Positions 1 through 8,812 of a stretch of DNA of 64,000 bases are shown here, piece after piece; within the stretch, counting starts at the first letter, position 1; each line of letters starts with the position of its first letter. The position numbers were made by a program, and so were the translations under genes. The stretch comes from Thermoanaerobaculia bacterium. Lineage in GTDB: Bacteria > Acidobacteriota > Thermoanaerobaculia > Gp7-AA8. The notes under the pieces were generated by a model, which did not search any database, was not told the DNA's origin, and was given only the letters and a program-made list of their open reading frames with translations. Where the stretch lies: contig JADGNZ010000010.1 in NCBI GenBank assembly GCA_017883205.1, positions 92,216-156,215 on the forward strand, in the 5' to 3' direction.

Positions 1-1
1 G

Positions 2-2615
2 CTCGCTCTGACACCCGACTACGTCGAGAGTGAATGGTGTGAGCTCGAAAACAACATGAGCCTGACCCGCAGTCCGGCCAATCGCGACGGGCGCAGGATT
101 CCGTTGCTGAAGTCTCAATGCGAAACGCCGCTCCATGTCGCGCACCTGACTCAGATCGATTTCACGGTAGGCGCGGATCTTGACCTCGCGTGGCTCCAAC
201 TTCTCACCGCCCTCGGCGCGCCGCCGGAGCCGCCGCAGGTCGCGCTGCCATCGCGCGACGATTGGTATCTCGCCCATCCCTACGCCATGCCATCGAACTT
301 CACCGGCCGCATGGCTGAGCGGAAGATGCTTACCGATTGGCTGACTAACGATGCCGCGCATCCGCTGCTCGTGCTCCGCGCGCTGGGCGGCTTCGGTAAG
401 AGCGCCCTCGCCTGGCATTGGCTCCTGCACGACGTCGATCCCGCCAAATGGCCGCGAGTAGTATGGTGGAGTTTCTACGAGGTCGACGCCAGCTTCGAGA
501 CCTTTGTCGCGAAGGCACGAGACTATCTGAATGATGGGCGGATTGATACCGGCGCAGTTTCTTCGCGCGATCAACTCGACATACTTCTGCAGAGACTCCA
601 TTCGCGCGGAACACTTCTGATCCTCGACGGCTTCGAGCGTGCCTTACGTGCTTTCGGCGGTCTCGAGGCTGCCTACCGGAACGACGAAACCGTCGGCACC
701 GAGAGTGGCGACCGCGACTGCATTTCGCCGCTGGCCGACAGGTTTCTGCGCGACGTGGCCAACCATCCCGCGATGCACGGCAGAGTCCTGCTCACCACTC
801 GGCTACGGCCTTCGCCAATGGAGACGCGCAGCGCAATCCTCCTGCAGGGCTGCCGCGAGGAGGAACTTTTTTCAGCTCCAGCCAGCGGACGCAGTTACGT
901 TTTTCCAAGCCCAGGGCATTCGCGGCGGACGCGCGGAGATTGAGGCTGCCTGCGAGCCGTATGGCTATCACCCGCTCAGCCTTGGTCTGTTGGCCGGTTT
1001 GATCGTGGGCGACCTCCAGCAATCGGGTGACATCGCTGCAGCGCAGCGGCTGGATGTGAGCGGCGACTTGGTTCAGCGGCAGCATCACGTGCTCGAACAG
1101 GCATACGCGAGCCTTGGCCCAGCACGACAGAAGCTCCTCAGCCGCATCGCTTGCTTCCGCAGCCCCGTGAAGTACGACGCATTAAATGCTCTGGCGGGGA
1201 CCGGATCGGCGGAATTGAGCGCCGCAACTGCCAGTCGGGAGGAGCGGGGTCAGATCGCCGGAGAAGGCTCCATCGACGCCGATATCCGGGATCTTGTTAG
1301 CCGCGGGCTCCTACATCGCGATCTAGAGAACAACAGATATGACCTCCATCCAATCGTGCGCCGCTACGCGTATGACCGGCTGGCAGCGCCGGACCGAACT
1401 GGCGCTCATATCCGGCTGCGGAATTACTTCGCCACAGTACCATGCTCGGACACCCTGCGTAGTCTGGACGACCTTGCGCCCATAGTAGAGCTGTATCACC
1501 ACACGGTCCGAGCGGGGCAATTTGATGAAGGAAGCAAACTACTCCTCGACCGCCTTTGGAAGCCCTCGTACTTCCAATTTGGTGCATACCAGTTACTCCT
1601 CGACCTGTTGCGGGCTCTTTTCCCGGACGGCGAAGAGCAACCGCCTTTTCTGAAGAACGAAAGTCTTCAGGCCTTGACGCTTGGCTTGATGGCAAGTTCC
1701 TATTGCCTTAGCGGTCGGCCCGCTCGCGCCGTGAAACTGATCGAGCGCTCTCTTGCAATTAGCGAGAAGCAAGGCCTTAGGCAGAATGTTGCCATGGAAT
1801 TGGCTTCCGTTTCTTCAGGCGCCTTACTGCCATTGGGGCGCCTGGGTGAAGCCGAGGCGAACCTGCGCCGAAGCGTCGCCATCTCCAAAGAGATTAGGGA
1901 TGAGGTCCGCGAAGCGATTGGTCACGCGGACCTAGGACGATTACTGGTGTTTCGTGGCGCCTTGGCACAGTCGGACAGAGAACTGGCGAGAGCGCTTGAG
2001 CTTCTGGAAAAGCATAAGAGGATCCAGTGGCAGGGGGTGGTTTGGGCATACCGTGCTCACCGTGAACTCGTCCGCCTGCGGTTCATGTCGCACAACAGCG
2101 TCGCGAAACCTCGGATGGCAAAGTTCACATTTGCTATTTCGTCGGCGCGCCGCGCTCTTGATCTGGCAGACAAGACGGCTGAATCAAAATATCCCTTTGA
2201 GCGTGACTACATCCGCGCCTACTGGCTGATGGGAGCGGCCTATTGCGTGGCCGGCAAAATGAATGAAGCCGAGTATCATCTCAACGCAGCGCTACAGCGC
2301 TGTCGTCGCAACAACACCGTAGAAACCGAAGCCGAGATCCTCGTCGACCTAGCACGCCTTAGTATTGCCACCTCTGCGCCGGACGAGGCTAAGCGACTGG
2401 CCGAAGAGGCGCTGCTCATCACCGAACGCTGTGGTTACGTCATGCAAGGCGCCGACGCACATCTAGTGTTGGCGCAACTGGCGAAGGATCGGGACGATGC
2501 GAAGGCACTTCGCGGGCACGCCACCGAGGCGCTACGCCTCGCCACTTGCGACGGGCCACCGGATTACACCTACAAGGTGGCGTTTGACGAGGCGACTGCT
2601 CTAGTGAAGGGATGA
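2..2615 (+). CDS. TIR-NB-ARC-TPR STAND (NLR-like) protein, 5'-truncated and frameshifted
   Basis: The window opens inside this gene. Frame 2 reads LALTPDYVESEWCELE from base 2, which matches the end of a TIR domain (the SxWC..E motif). An NB-ARC-type ATPase follows: P-loop GGFGKSAL at about 386-409, Walker B TLLILDGFE at about 608-634 and a sensor-like LLTTR at about 789-803. The part after about 1560 is helical repeats of TPR type. The frame breaks in a run of six T at 867-872. Five T would read EELFQLQPADAV and join both halves, so this is a 1-base insertion, a sequencing error or phase variation. TIR-STAND proteins are known as signalling NTPases, several of them antiphage; function here is inferred from architecture. 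The first frame stops at 943; the second runs to 2615. Confidence 0.75.
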
Positions 2616-3084
2616 GTGCCCCGATAGGTCGCCGCCGTGCCGGCGGCTGGCCAGCGTCGGGCCGCGAGCGCTCGGATCGATTGGCGCTCGAACTGGTCGC
2701 GGCGCGACGATGGTGCGCGACGTGTCCCTGGGGTCAGACCTTCGGTCCTCGCCAATCTCCTCGAACGTGGGCATAACTCGTGCGGCTTCATTGACTTGCG
2801 TCCCACACCCAGAAGGGCATCGACGCGCGCTCTGGCTCGAATTCGCGCCTAAGTTGCTGCAAACGCATCGCTTGGCTGCTTTGTGGATTCTCGTAGGCCG
2901 CAGGGCCGTGAATTGTGTCCGAGTTGCAAGTCGCTCCCAGACAGAGACTTGCGTGAGCATGATCCGGAACGACCGAAGTGCGAAGGTGTGACCCCACCGG
3001 CTCCCTTCGTCGCAGACAGGGACTTGCGCGAGCATGATCAGGAGCGACGGAATTGCGAAGGTGTGACCCCATGACCACCCCATG
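2616..3084. repeat. Gap with REP-like palindromes and a 60-bp direct repeat
   Basis: No gene is convincing here. A GC-rich palindrome-like stretch lies at about 2633-2660. An imperfect 60-bp direct repeat occupies 2938-2997 and 3013-3072; both copies start CAGACAG.GACTTGCG and end AAGGTGTGACCCCA. A GGGGTCAGACC motif lies near 2730 and resembles the ends of the palindrome at 24661-24753. Such GGGGTCA.ACC repeats usually behave as REP-type elements mobilised by an IS200-like transposase, but none is encoded in this window. Confidence 0.55.
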
Positions 3085-3278
3085 ACCCCCACCTTTTTGA
3101 TGGTCTCCTTCATGAGCGGGACGCTCACGCTCTGCAGCTGCGTGAGCCGGTTCACGATGACCGTGTCGCGGCAGAGTTCGTAGTTCGAAGTCCACTGCGG
3201 ATGCCGGCACTCGCGGAAGTACCTGTCGGAGAGAAGCTCCTTCTGGAGCGTTTCGATCGAGACGGTGGGTTGCGGCAC
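3085..3278 (-). pseudogene. N-terminal gene remnant, possibly phage portal-like
   Basis: The minus strand codes for about 64 residues of protein-like sequence (MPQPTVSIETLQKELL... RDTVIVNRLTQLQSVSVPLMKETIKKVG). It then runs straight into the 60-bp direct repeats, where the translation becomes repeat-derived. The RLTQ.QSV.VPLMK.TI stretch recalls the N-terminus of large phage portal-like proteins, but this is from memory and weak. I read it as the 5' remnant of a gene whose remainder was lost to repeat insertion. An open frame continues to 2601 but its composition is not protein-like. Confidence 0.3.
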
Positions 3279-3364
3279 GGAAGGGGTTGGCCTTCATCGT
3301 AACGCGCGCATGTCTAGGGGAAAGAGAGAGGGTGTGGATAAGTCGAGATCGCGTCGCTGGTTCG

Positions 3365-4501
3365 CTACGCGCGTTGTTTGTTACGGAGCGCCCACGCGAA
3401 GTACCATGGACTATCCCTCAAGGCCAATAGATCCGCTCGGTATTCGGCGTATTCGCGAGCAAGCAACCCTAGCCCGCTCCCTCCCAGCGCTGTTTGCATA
3501 ATGGCCGACAACGGCTGCACGGCAGAAGCGGTAAGCGCAAGACCTACTGTGCCGATCGTTGCGCCCGCGAGCCGTATAGCGCGAGTCTGCACTAGACGCT
3601 TTAGGGAGCGTGTAAGGGCTGCGAGTTGTGGTTCGATAACGTCGCGTCGTATAGATAAGCCAGCACGTCGGACGTTGTCTGGAGATTCTTCGGCCGAAAG
3701 TTTGCCAACGTGCTCATTGAATACTGTCACCAAGGACGACCTAAATGCCGCTAAAGTATCCTCCTCATCTTGAAGGAACTTGTGCAGGTCCTGAAGTGAG
3801 GTGTTTGCGATAAATGGAAGAGCGATCTCAAAGAGTGTCGCCGTGGCGTCTGTTTGGGGTGAAAGTGACTGCAAGGCAGTTGAACGGTTACTCAGAAACT
3901 CGAAATGCTCGTCCGTCACCGTCCAGTAATCGTTGTCTTCGAGGTCAACACAGGGCATCGTCGCACTGAGATCCACAAGTGTGTCCTCGGAGGGTGTGTC
4001 AATAGGCTCAGGCTCGGGCTCATCGTCACCTTCCTCTACCACCAGTCTAACTCGTGCGTTTAGATCTTTGACGATCGATCTTGCAATACCGCGTTTCGGT
4101 AGAAAAATGACGCGCCCGTCTAAAATGAAAGGCGCGGCCTCTTCAGCCCACTGCTGAATTGCTTCCCAGTCGAAGAACCAAAGCAATCGTCGAGTGAACG
4201 CATCGGTACTGACCTTCGTACATATGTAGTCGCCAATTCCCATGGAGCCAACTGGGGCGGTGCCACTCAGAAGCGTGACATCACTCAAGATCGCGCCAAT
4301 CCGCGTAAATCTCCACAGACTGTCCGCATCTTCGACAGTGGCGTTCAGTTTGTTGACGGGTGAGTCGCGGATTATCCGGCGAAGGTGCTCGTATGAAGAG
4401 AAGCGACCGGACGACGCTGAAGACGCCGGAGGGTAAAGACGGTATTCACCGTCTTCGCGATCCAGGACTGGTTGAAAATCTGACGCAAGCGCGGTTTTCA
4501 T
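3365..4501 (-). CDS. Hypothetical protein with C-terminal membrane helices
   Basis: A 378-residue protein from the ATG at 4501; an in-frame GTG at 4522 is the alternative start. I do not recognise a family. The N-terminal half is soluble and mixed. An acidic linker (EEGDDEPEPEP) lies near residues 161-171. Two hydrophobic segments (AIRLAGATIGTVGLALTAS and a glycine-rich SAIMQTALGG.GLGLLA) lie about 40-70 residues from the C-terminus, suggesting membrane insertion. Base composition is lower in GC than the core genes, in line with the accessory character of the first 5 kb. It lies just downstream of the broken DUF5615 toxin on the same strand. Confidence 0.55.
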   Translation of the reverse strand: MKTALASDFQPVLDREDGEYRLYPPASSASSGRFSSYEHLRRIIRDSPVNKLNATVEDADSLWRFTRIGAILSDVTLLSGTAPVGSMGIGDYICTKVSTDAFTRRLLWFFDWEAIQQWAEEAAPFILDGRVIFLPKRGIARSIVKDLNARVRLVVEEGDDEPEPEPIDTPSEDTLVDLSATMPCVDLEDNDYWTVTDEHFEFLSNRSTALQSLSPQTDATATLFEIALPFIANTSLQDLHKFLQDEEDTLAAFRSSLVTVFNEHVGKLSAEESPDNVRRAGLSIRRDVIEPQLAALTRSLKRLVQTRAIRLAGATIGTVGLALTASAVQPLSAIMQTALGGSGLGLLAREYAEYRADLLALRDSPWYFAWALRNKQRA

Positions 4502-4505
4502 GACC

Positions 4506-4708
4506 CTAAGCAAGATTAGCACGGCAGGGCGTGGACGTCAGGTGGCCGAGTTGCGGGGTTATATGCCAAGCCCAGGATAGAACGGCTTCACGAGGCCCTT
4601 CCGCTACATCCGAGAGTTGTTCTCCGTAGACGTGCTCGACGTCATGTCCTAGCGTGCCGAGCTCCGCGATGAACTCGAGCGGGAGATCTCGTCGAGCTTG
4701 ATCCGCAT
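4506..4708 (-). pseudogene. DUF5615 (PIN-like) toxin, frameshifted
   Basis: The start codon at 4708 overlaps the antitoxin stop as TGATG, the usual coupling for this module. It reads MRIKLDE and then loses frame. In the next frame the sequence continues LPLEFIAELGTLGHDVEHVYGEQLSDV, which is the DUF5615 signature (MkiklDENLP..l...L..lGHDv..v.deglsg). Restoring one A after GACGAG gives LDENLPLEF in a single frame. The 3' part (HITPQLGHLTS) is also diverged from the expected ITqDlDFsD motif, so more than one lesion is present. The toxin is probably dead while its antitoxin frame stays intact. Confidence 0.65.
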
Positions 4709-4944
4709 CAGATCGCCGGGATTTCCGGGATCGGCAGATCCTCCTCGGCGGCGGTGGCCGCGAAGGCGATGGCTGCACGAATATCTTCCGGGGTCAGTGC
4801 CGGAAAGCTGCGGATGATTTCTCCCTCGCCGGCGCCCTCAGCGAGGCTTGCCAATACCGTCCGCAGCATCACCCTCGTCCCTCGGATGACGGCCTCACCT
4901 CCGCAGATCTGCGGGTCGCGCGAAATGTGGTCCTGATAGTTCAT
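4708..4944 (-). CDS. DUF433 family antitoxin
   Basis: A 78-residue protein with the DUF433 pattern: I..DP.ICGGEAVIRGTRVMLRTVLASLAEG near the N-terminus and a helix-turn-helix-like IIRSFPALTPEDIRAAIAFA after it. DUF433 proteins are usually antitoxins paired with DUF5615 PIN-like toxins. The stop codon overlaps the toxin start at 4708, so the pair was translationally coupled. The start at 4944 is the first Met of the conserved domain; longer in-frame extension to 5157 runs through non-conserved sequence and into the upstream region of the divergent sigma gene. Confidence 0.8.
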   Translation of the reverse strand: MNYQDHISRDPQICGGEAVIRGTRVMLRTVLASLAEGAGEGEIIRSFPALTPEDIRAAIAFAATAAEEDLPIPEIPAI

Positions 4945-5010
4945 GTCCTGCCTGCTGACGGAATTGTAACCAGAGTGGCTGCCCAGAAAGCATGCAACCG
5001 GCGAATCCCC

Positions 5011-5033
5011 GAACGAAACGCCCTTCACCCGTG
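5011..5033 (+). promoter_or_regulatory. Possible ECF-type promoter of the sigma factor gene
   Basis: GAAC at 5011-5014 is followed after 15 bases by CGTG at 5030-5033. This resembles the GAAC/CGTC-like -35/-10 pair read by many ECF sigma factors. The expected transcript start would fall only a few bases before the ATG at 5045, where no good ribosome binding site is visible, so a nearly leaderless message is possible. This is a motif match only, and such short motifs occur by chance. Confidence 0.25.
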
Positions 5034-5044
5034 TTGTTAGCAAT

Positions 5045-5677
5045 ATGAAGAACAGTTGGACAGTCGGCGAATTGGCGGGCGAGCCTGACCGGCGCGAGGG
5101 GGGCGACCTCGCGGTGGCCGTCCATCGCTGCGAGCCGGGGGCGTTCGAGCGGCTCATCGATCGGTTCGAGCAACCGCTCTTCGGCTACGCCCACGGCATT
5201 CTGCAGAACGCGTTCGATGCGCAGGAGGTCGTGCAGGACGCGATGATGCGTGCGCACAAGGCTCTCACGCGGCAGTACGACGAGGCGCGGTGTGCGGCGC
5301 TGGCGTTGCGTCCGTGGCTTTTCAAGACCGTGCGCAATCTTTGTCTCAACAAGCGGCGCTCGAAACGCAGCTCGCTCGAACAACCGCTGGAGACGTTCGA
5401 CGATGGCAGGATCGGGCCGTTCGTCAGTCTCGAGGGATCGGATCTCGAGCGGAAGGAAGAGATCGAGCTGCTGCGGCGGGCCATGGCCTTGCTGCCGGTC
5501 GACGCACGCGAGCTGATCGTGCTGCGGTTCATGGAGGAAATGTCCTACGCGGAGATCGCGAAGACGGTAGGCCAGTCCGAGGCGGCGCTTCGCGGCAAGG
5601 TGTTCCGGTCGCTCAAGCTGCTGCGCGATGCGCTGGAGAAACCGGCAACCCAGAAGGGGGTGGCGTATGCAATGTAG
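5045..5677 (+). CDS. ECF-type RNA polymerase sigma factor
   Basis: A 210-residue sigma-70 family factor. Region 2 spans about residues 33-104 (FERLIDRFEQPLFGYAHGI, DAQEVVQDAMMRAHKAL, RPWLFKTVRNLCLNKRR). Region 4 spans about 137-196 (LLPVDARELIVLRFMEEMSYAEIAKTVG, then the recognition helix). Region 3 is absent, as in ECF factors. Its last 11 bases overlap the next gene (ATG at 5667, stop at 5675-5677), so the two are almost certainly translated together. The partner carries a zinc anti-sigma motif plus two DNA-alkylation acceptor domains. The inferred job is to drive an alkylation-damage response. Confidence 0.93.
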   Translation: MKNSWTVGELAGEPDRREGGDLAVAVHRCEPGAFERLIDRFEQPLFGYAHGILQNAFDAQEVVQDAMMRAHKALTRQYDEARCAALALRPWLFKTVRNLCLNKRRSKRSSLEQPLETFDDGRIGPFVSLEGSDLERKEEIELLRRAMALLPVDARELIVLRFMEEMSYAEIAKTVGQSEAALRGKVFRSLKLLRDALEKPATQKGVAYAM

Positions 5678-6542
5678 AACTGTATTGACGAGGATCGATG
5701 CGCTGCGGACACGCGAGCTTGCCTCGATCGAGAAGACGGCGGTCGAGCAGCATCTACTCACCTGCTACAGCTGCGTCGAGTCGCAGGCCGACGTGGTCGA
5801 CCTCGCGGATGCGATCAAATCACTGGCTGTCGTGCCGGAGCGTTCCTGCCGCGAGGCTGTGAAGGAGCAGATTGCCGATTCTTTCGACCGCGTCGGCGAT
5901 GCGTGGGTCGCGTTCTCCAACGGCCGCATCCGCATGATTGCTGAAGCGGAATCGATCGATGACGTTCGCGAGGCGTACGCGAAAAAGCATGGCCGCGTTC
6001 TCGAGCCCGGCACCATCCCCGAACCCTTGCGGCGGCAGGTTGAAGCCGCGGTGAACGGAGAAGGGGTGGCGACGCCCAAGGTCGATCTCGATGCCGCGAA
6101 CGATCTAGAGCACGACGTGATGCAGACGCTCGTGCGCATTCCGCGCGGCGAAGTGCGCACCTACGCCTGGGTTGCCCGCCAGGCCGGCCGTCCTCGGGCC
6201 GTCCGCGCGGTAGCCAGCATCATCGCCCGCAACGCCGTTCCGTACGTCGTGCCGTGCCATCGCGTCGTGCCGTCATCGGGCGGCGTCGGCAACTACATCT
6301 TCGGCAGTGCCACGAAGCGCGCGTTGCTGGAGCGCGAAGGCGTGAATGTCGACGAGCTCGACGCGCTGGCGCGGGAGCACGTCCGCTACATCGGTTCCCG
6401 CACGACGCACATCTTCTGCTTCCCGACCTGCCGCGACGCAAAACGGATTCAAGAGAAGAACCGGATGCCCTTCCGCGATGCCGACGACGCGATGGAGCAC
6501 GGCTACCGTCCATGCCGCCACTGCCAGCCGGTGGCGGCATGA
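5667..6542 (+). CDS. ZAS-type anti-sigma domain fused to MGMT and Ada methyl-acceptor domains
   Basis: A 291-residue fusion. Residues 1-55 hold a zinc anti-sigma (ZAS) pattern: C3, then H29-x3-C33-x2-C36 (EQHLLTCYSC). Residues about 78-225 form an O6-methylguanine-DNA methyltransferase: a degenerate N-terminal half, then IPRGEVRTYAWVA, RPRAVRAVA and the active-site PCHRV (Cys197). Residues about 239-291 match the Ada N-terminal zinc domain: RTTHIFCFPTC and YRPCRHCQP, with C251, C255, C283 and C286; by alignment to E. coli Ada, C251 is the phosphotriester methyl acceptor. The AraC DNA-binding domain of Ada is missing. The start overlaps the sigma gene. The proposed role is a self-methylating sensor that controls its sigma factor; all three domains are seen in sequence, the regulatory link is inferred. 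Confidence 0.9.
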   Translation: MQCRTVLTRIDALRTRELASIEKTAVEQHLLTCYSCVESQADVVDLADAIKSLAVVPERSCREAVKEQIADSFDRVGDAWVAFSNGRIRMIAEAESIDDVREAYAKKHGRVLEPGTIPEPLRRQVEAAVNGEGVATPKVDLDAANDLEHDVMQTLVRIPRGEVRTYAWVARQAGRPRAVRAVASIIARNAVPYVVPCHRVVPSSGGVGNYIFGSATKRALLEREGVNVDELDALAREHVRYIGSRTTHIFCFPTCRDAKRIQEKNRMPFRDADDAMEHGYRPCRHCQPVAA

Positions 6543-6618
6543 TTCACGGCTCTGGCCTTTGTCATTCCGAGCGGGCGGCGCGGCGGTGGGCGAGGAATCC
6601 CCTGCAACTGGAGAACAC

Positions 6619-7341
6619 ATGACTGCTTCAGCCTTCGAGCTTGACGTACCTACGAGACCGCGTACGCACGTGACCCCGCGACTGCAACCGCGACCCCAAT
6701 TCGACGTCCACGCAATCTCCATCCCCGCGAAAACCTTCACCGGCGACTTCTGGTTCACGCATCGCGCCGCCGGCCGTCTCTGGTTCGCCCTCGGCGACGT
6801 AGCGGGGAAGGGACTCCCGGCCGCTCTGGTGATGGCGATGATCCAGGAAGAGCTGGAGCGCCGCATCACCTCGTGCGCGCGAGCAGGCTGCGATCCGGCG
6901 ACGACGATGCAACGCCTGCACGAGTTTCTCAAACCGCTCCTGCCATCAAACCGCTTCGCCACCGCCGTCATCGGCTGGCTCGGCGACGACGGCACGATGA
7001 CGCTCGTCAACGCCGGCCACTGCCCGCCAATGCTCGTCCGCGCCGACGGCCGCATCGAAGAGATCGACTCGACTGGCCCGGTCGTCGGAATCATGGCGTC
7101 GTCGCGATGGATGTCGGCGACGTTCACGCTGAACGCAGGAGATCAGTTGATTCTCTACAGCGACGGCGTCATCGAAGCTGCGTCGCCGGACGGCGAGGAG
7201 TTCGGCGTCGAAGGGATCGTGCAAGCACTTCCGGCGTTGTCGTCTTCCCGCGACATCGCGTCCGCGATCCACGCCGCAGTCTCGCGACACGCCAACGGCG
7301 CGCGATACGACGATCTCACGCTGCTCGTGATCGGGCGGTAA
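6619..7341 (+). CDS. PP2C-type (SpoIIE/RsbU family) phosphatase
   Basis: A 240-residue stand-alone SpoIIE-like phosphatase domain. Metal-site motifs are present: KTFTGDFWF, LWFALGDVAGKGLPAALVMA, VNAGHCPPML, LILYSDGVIEA and a C-terminal RYDDLTLLVI. No GAF, PAS or response-regulator domain precedes it. The start at 6619 follows a GGAG site (CTGGAGAACAC); the long open frame upstream is not conserved. It lies 76 bases after the anti-sigma fusion on the same strand. Members of this family often act on anti-anti-sigma factors, but no STAS protein is encoded nearby. Confidence 0.9.
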   Translation: MTASAFELDVPTRPRTHVTPRLQPRPQFDVHAISIPAKTFTGDFWFTHRAAGRLWFALGDVAGKGLPAALVMAMIQEELERRITSCARAGCDPATTMQRLHEFLKPLLPSNRFATAVIGWLGDDGTMTLVNAGHCPPMLVRADGRIEEIDSTGPVVGIMASSRWMSATFTLNAGDQLILYSDGVIEAASPDGEEFGVEGIVQALPALSSSRDIASAIHAAVSRHANGARYDDLTLLVIGR

Positions 7342-7751
7342 TCGACGCAACGGCGGCGAGAACCCGCGGCGGCGAGGACGCCGCCGAGCCAGCCGGCGGG
7401 ACGCCAGCGTTCCGCCGCAAGTGGCAAATGACGTCGTACGTGGCAAATGATCCTTTGGACGGAACGCCGCCGTCTCGGCGGCTGGCCCGGCGGCGTCCTC
7501 GCCGCCGAGGTGTTGCGCTAATCGACCGGTTGCCTCCGAGCCAGCGGCGATATAGATTTCCTCACGGAAGCGGTTACGAATGATCGAAATACCGGGTTCG
7601 AGATCTATGTCCCGGGGCATCGATTAGCTCAAAGCTAGAATCCTGCTTCGGCAGGAGTGCCGATCTCATTATCGAACCGCTTCCACTTTTCTTCTCTCGT
7701 CCCAATCGCTTGCCTCTGATCTCTTACTCCCCGTTGGTGTACGTTACGCGC
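7342..7751. repeat. Intergenic inverted repeat of the GGCGTCCTCGCC family
   Basis: This gap holds a large imperfect inverted repeat, with arms at about 7368-7424 and 7457-7512. The arms are built from GGCGAGGACGCCGCC, CCAGCCGGCGGG and GACGCCAGCGTTCCG on one side and their complements on the other. TGGCAAATGA occurs twice in the loop. The same words recur at 16712-16760, 30610-30720 and 38664-38730, so this is a dispersed palindromic family. The rest, to 7751, shows no gene and contains the upstream region of the oxidoreductase. Confidence 0.65.
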
Positions 7752-8714
7752 ATGAAAGCGATACGTGTCACCGCGACTGGCGGTCCCGAGGTTCTCCAAT
7801 ACATAGACGTCGATGTGCCGGAGCCGGGCTCCGGCGAAGTGCTCGTTCGCATCGAGGCGATCGGGGTGAATTTCATCGATGTCTATCACCGGACCGGGTT
7901 GTACAAGATGCCGTTGCCGTTTACGCCGGGGTCGGAGGCGGCGGGGACGGTGGAGCGGGTCGGGGCTGGTGTCGGCGACTTGAAGAAGGGCGATCGGGTG
8001 GCGTATGCGATGGTGCGCGGGGCATACGCGGAGTATGCGATTGCGCCGGCGAACTTGCTCGTGCATCTGCCGGACTCGATCGATTCGAAGACGGCTGCGG
8101 CGGCGATGCTGCAGGGGATGACGGCGCATTACCTGGCGATGAGCGTTCATCCGATCGCGGCCGGAGAGACGGTGTTGATTCAGGCGGCCGCGGGTGGGGT
8201 TGGTGCGCTGCTGGTGCAGATCGCGAAGATGCTGGGGGCGCGCGTGTTTGGGACGGCGTCGACGAAGCATCTGCATATTGCCGCCGAGGCGGGATGCGAT
8301 GTCGTGATCGATTACACGAAGGATGACTTCGAAGCGATCGTGATGTCCGAGACGGACGGCAAGGGATGCAACGCCGTCTACGATTCGGTCGGGAAGACGA
8401 CGTTCGACAAGAGCCTGAATTGCTGCGGTCTGCGCGCGACCCTCGGGCTCTTCGGGCAATCGAGCGGAGTCGTGCCGCCGTTCGATCCGAGCCGTCTGGC
8501 GAAGAACGGGGTGTTCCTGACGCGGCCGAGCCTCGCGCACTACATCCACACGCGGGAGGAGTTGCTCGACCGCGCGCGCGAGCTGTTCGAGTGGATCGGC
8601 TCGGGACGGCTGAAGCTGCGCATCGATCGCGAGGTGCCGTTGCGGGACGTGGCGGATGCGCACCGAGCGCTGGAAGCGCGGGAGACGACAGGGAAGGTGC
8701 TGCTGATTAATTGA
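7752..8714 (+). CDS. qor: NADPH:quinone oxidoreductase (zeta-crystallin type)
   Basis: A 320-residue medium-chain dehydrogenase/reductase without zinc ligands. It starts MKAIRVTATGGPEVLQY and has the quinone-reductase signature (GVNFIDVYHRTGLY, PFTPGSEAAGTVERVG). The nucleotide-binding motif is AAAGGVGALLVQIAKMLGA near residues 147-165. The family reduces quinones with NADPH in the cytoplasm. The ATG at 7752 is preferred over the upstream in-frame start because similarity begins there. The stop codon lies inside the inverted repeat that separates this gene from the convergent lipoprotein gene. Confidence 0.92.
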   Translation: MKAIRVTATGGPEVLQYIDVDVPEPGSGEVLVRIEAIGVNFIDVYHRTGLYKMPLPFTPGSEAAGTVERVGAGVGDLKKGDRVAYAMVRGAYAEYAIAPANLLVHLPDSIDSKTAAAAMLQGMTAHYLAMSVHPIAAGETVLIQAAAGGVGALLVQIAKMLGARVFGTASTKHLHIAAEAGCDVVIDYTKDDFEAIVMSETDGKGCNAVYDSVGKTTFDKSLNCCGLRATLGLFGQSSGVVPPFDPSRLAKNGVFLTRPSLAHYIHTREELLDRARELFEWIGSGRLKLRIDREVPLRDVADAHRALEARETTGKVLLIN

Positions 8715-8812
8715 CAATTGACAATGGACAATTGACAACGGTGGCCATGAGCAAGTCCCTTGTCAATTGCCGGTCTTCGTTGTCAATTGTCAATTGTCCA
8801 TTGTCAATTAAG
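8708..8812. repeat. ATTGACAA-type inverted repeat between convergent genes
   Basis: Tandem ATTGACAATTGACAATGG-type words form the left arm (about 8708-8742) and their complements the right arm (about 8780-8812). The stop codons of both convergent genes fall within or at the edge of the arms. It probably acts as a two-way transcription barrier as well as being a dispersed repeat. Termination is inferred from position and foldback potential only. Confidence 0.6.

Noticed and set aside
867..872. Programmed ribosomal frameshift in the TIR-STAND gene
   Set aside because: No stimulator hairpin or known slippery pattern with stop context was seen, and a plain indel explains the frames; not excluded.
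5667..6542. Plain Ada or plain MGMT
   Set aside because: The AraC domain is missing, a ZAS motif precedes the MGMT domain, and the gene overlaps a sigma factor gene.
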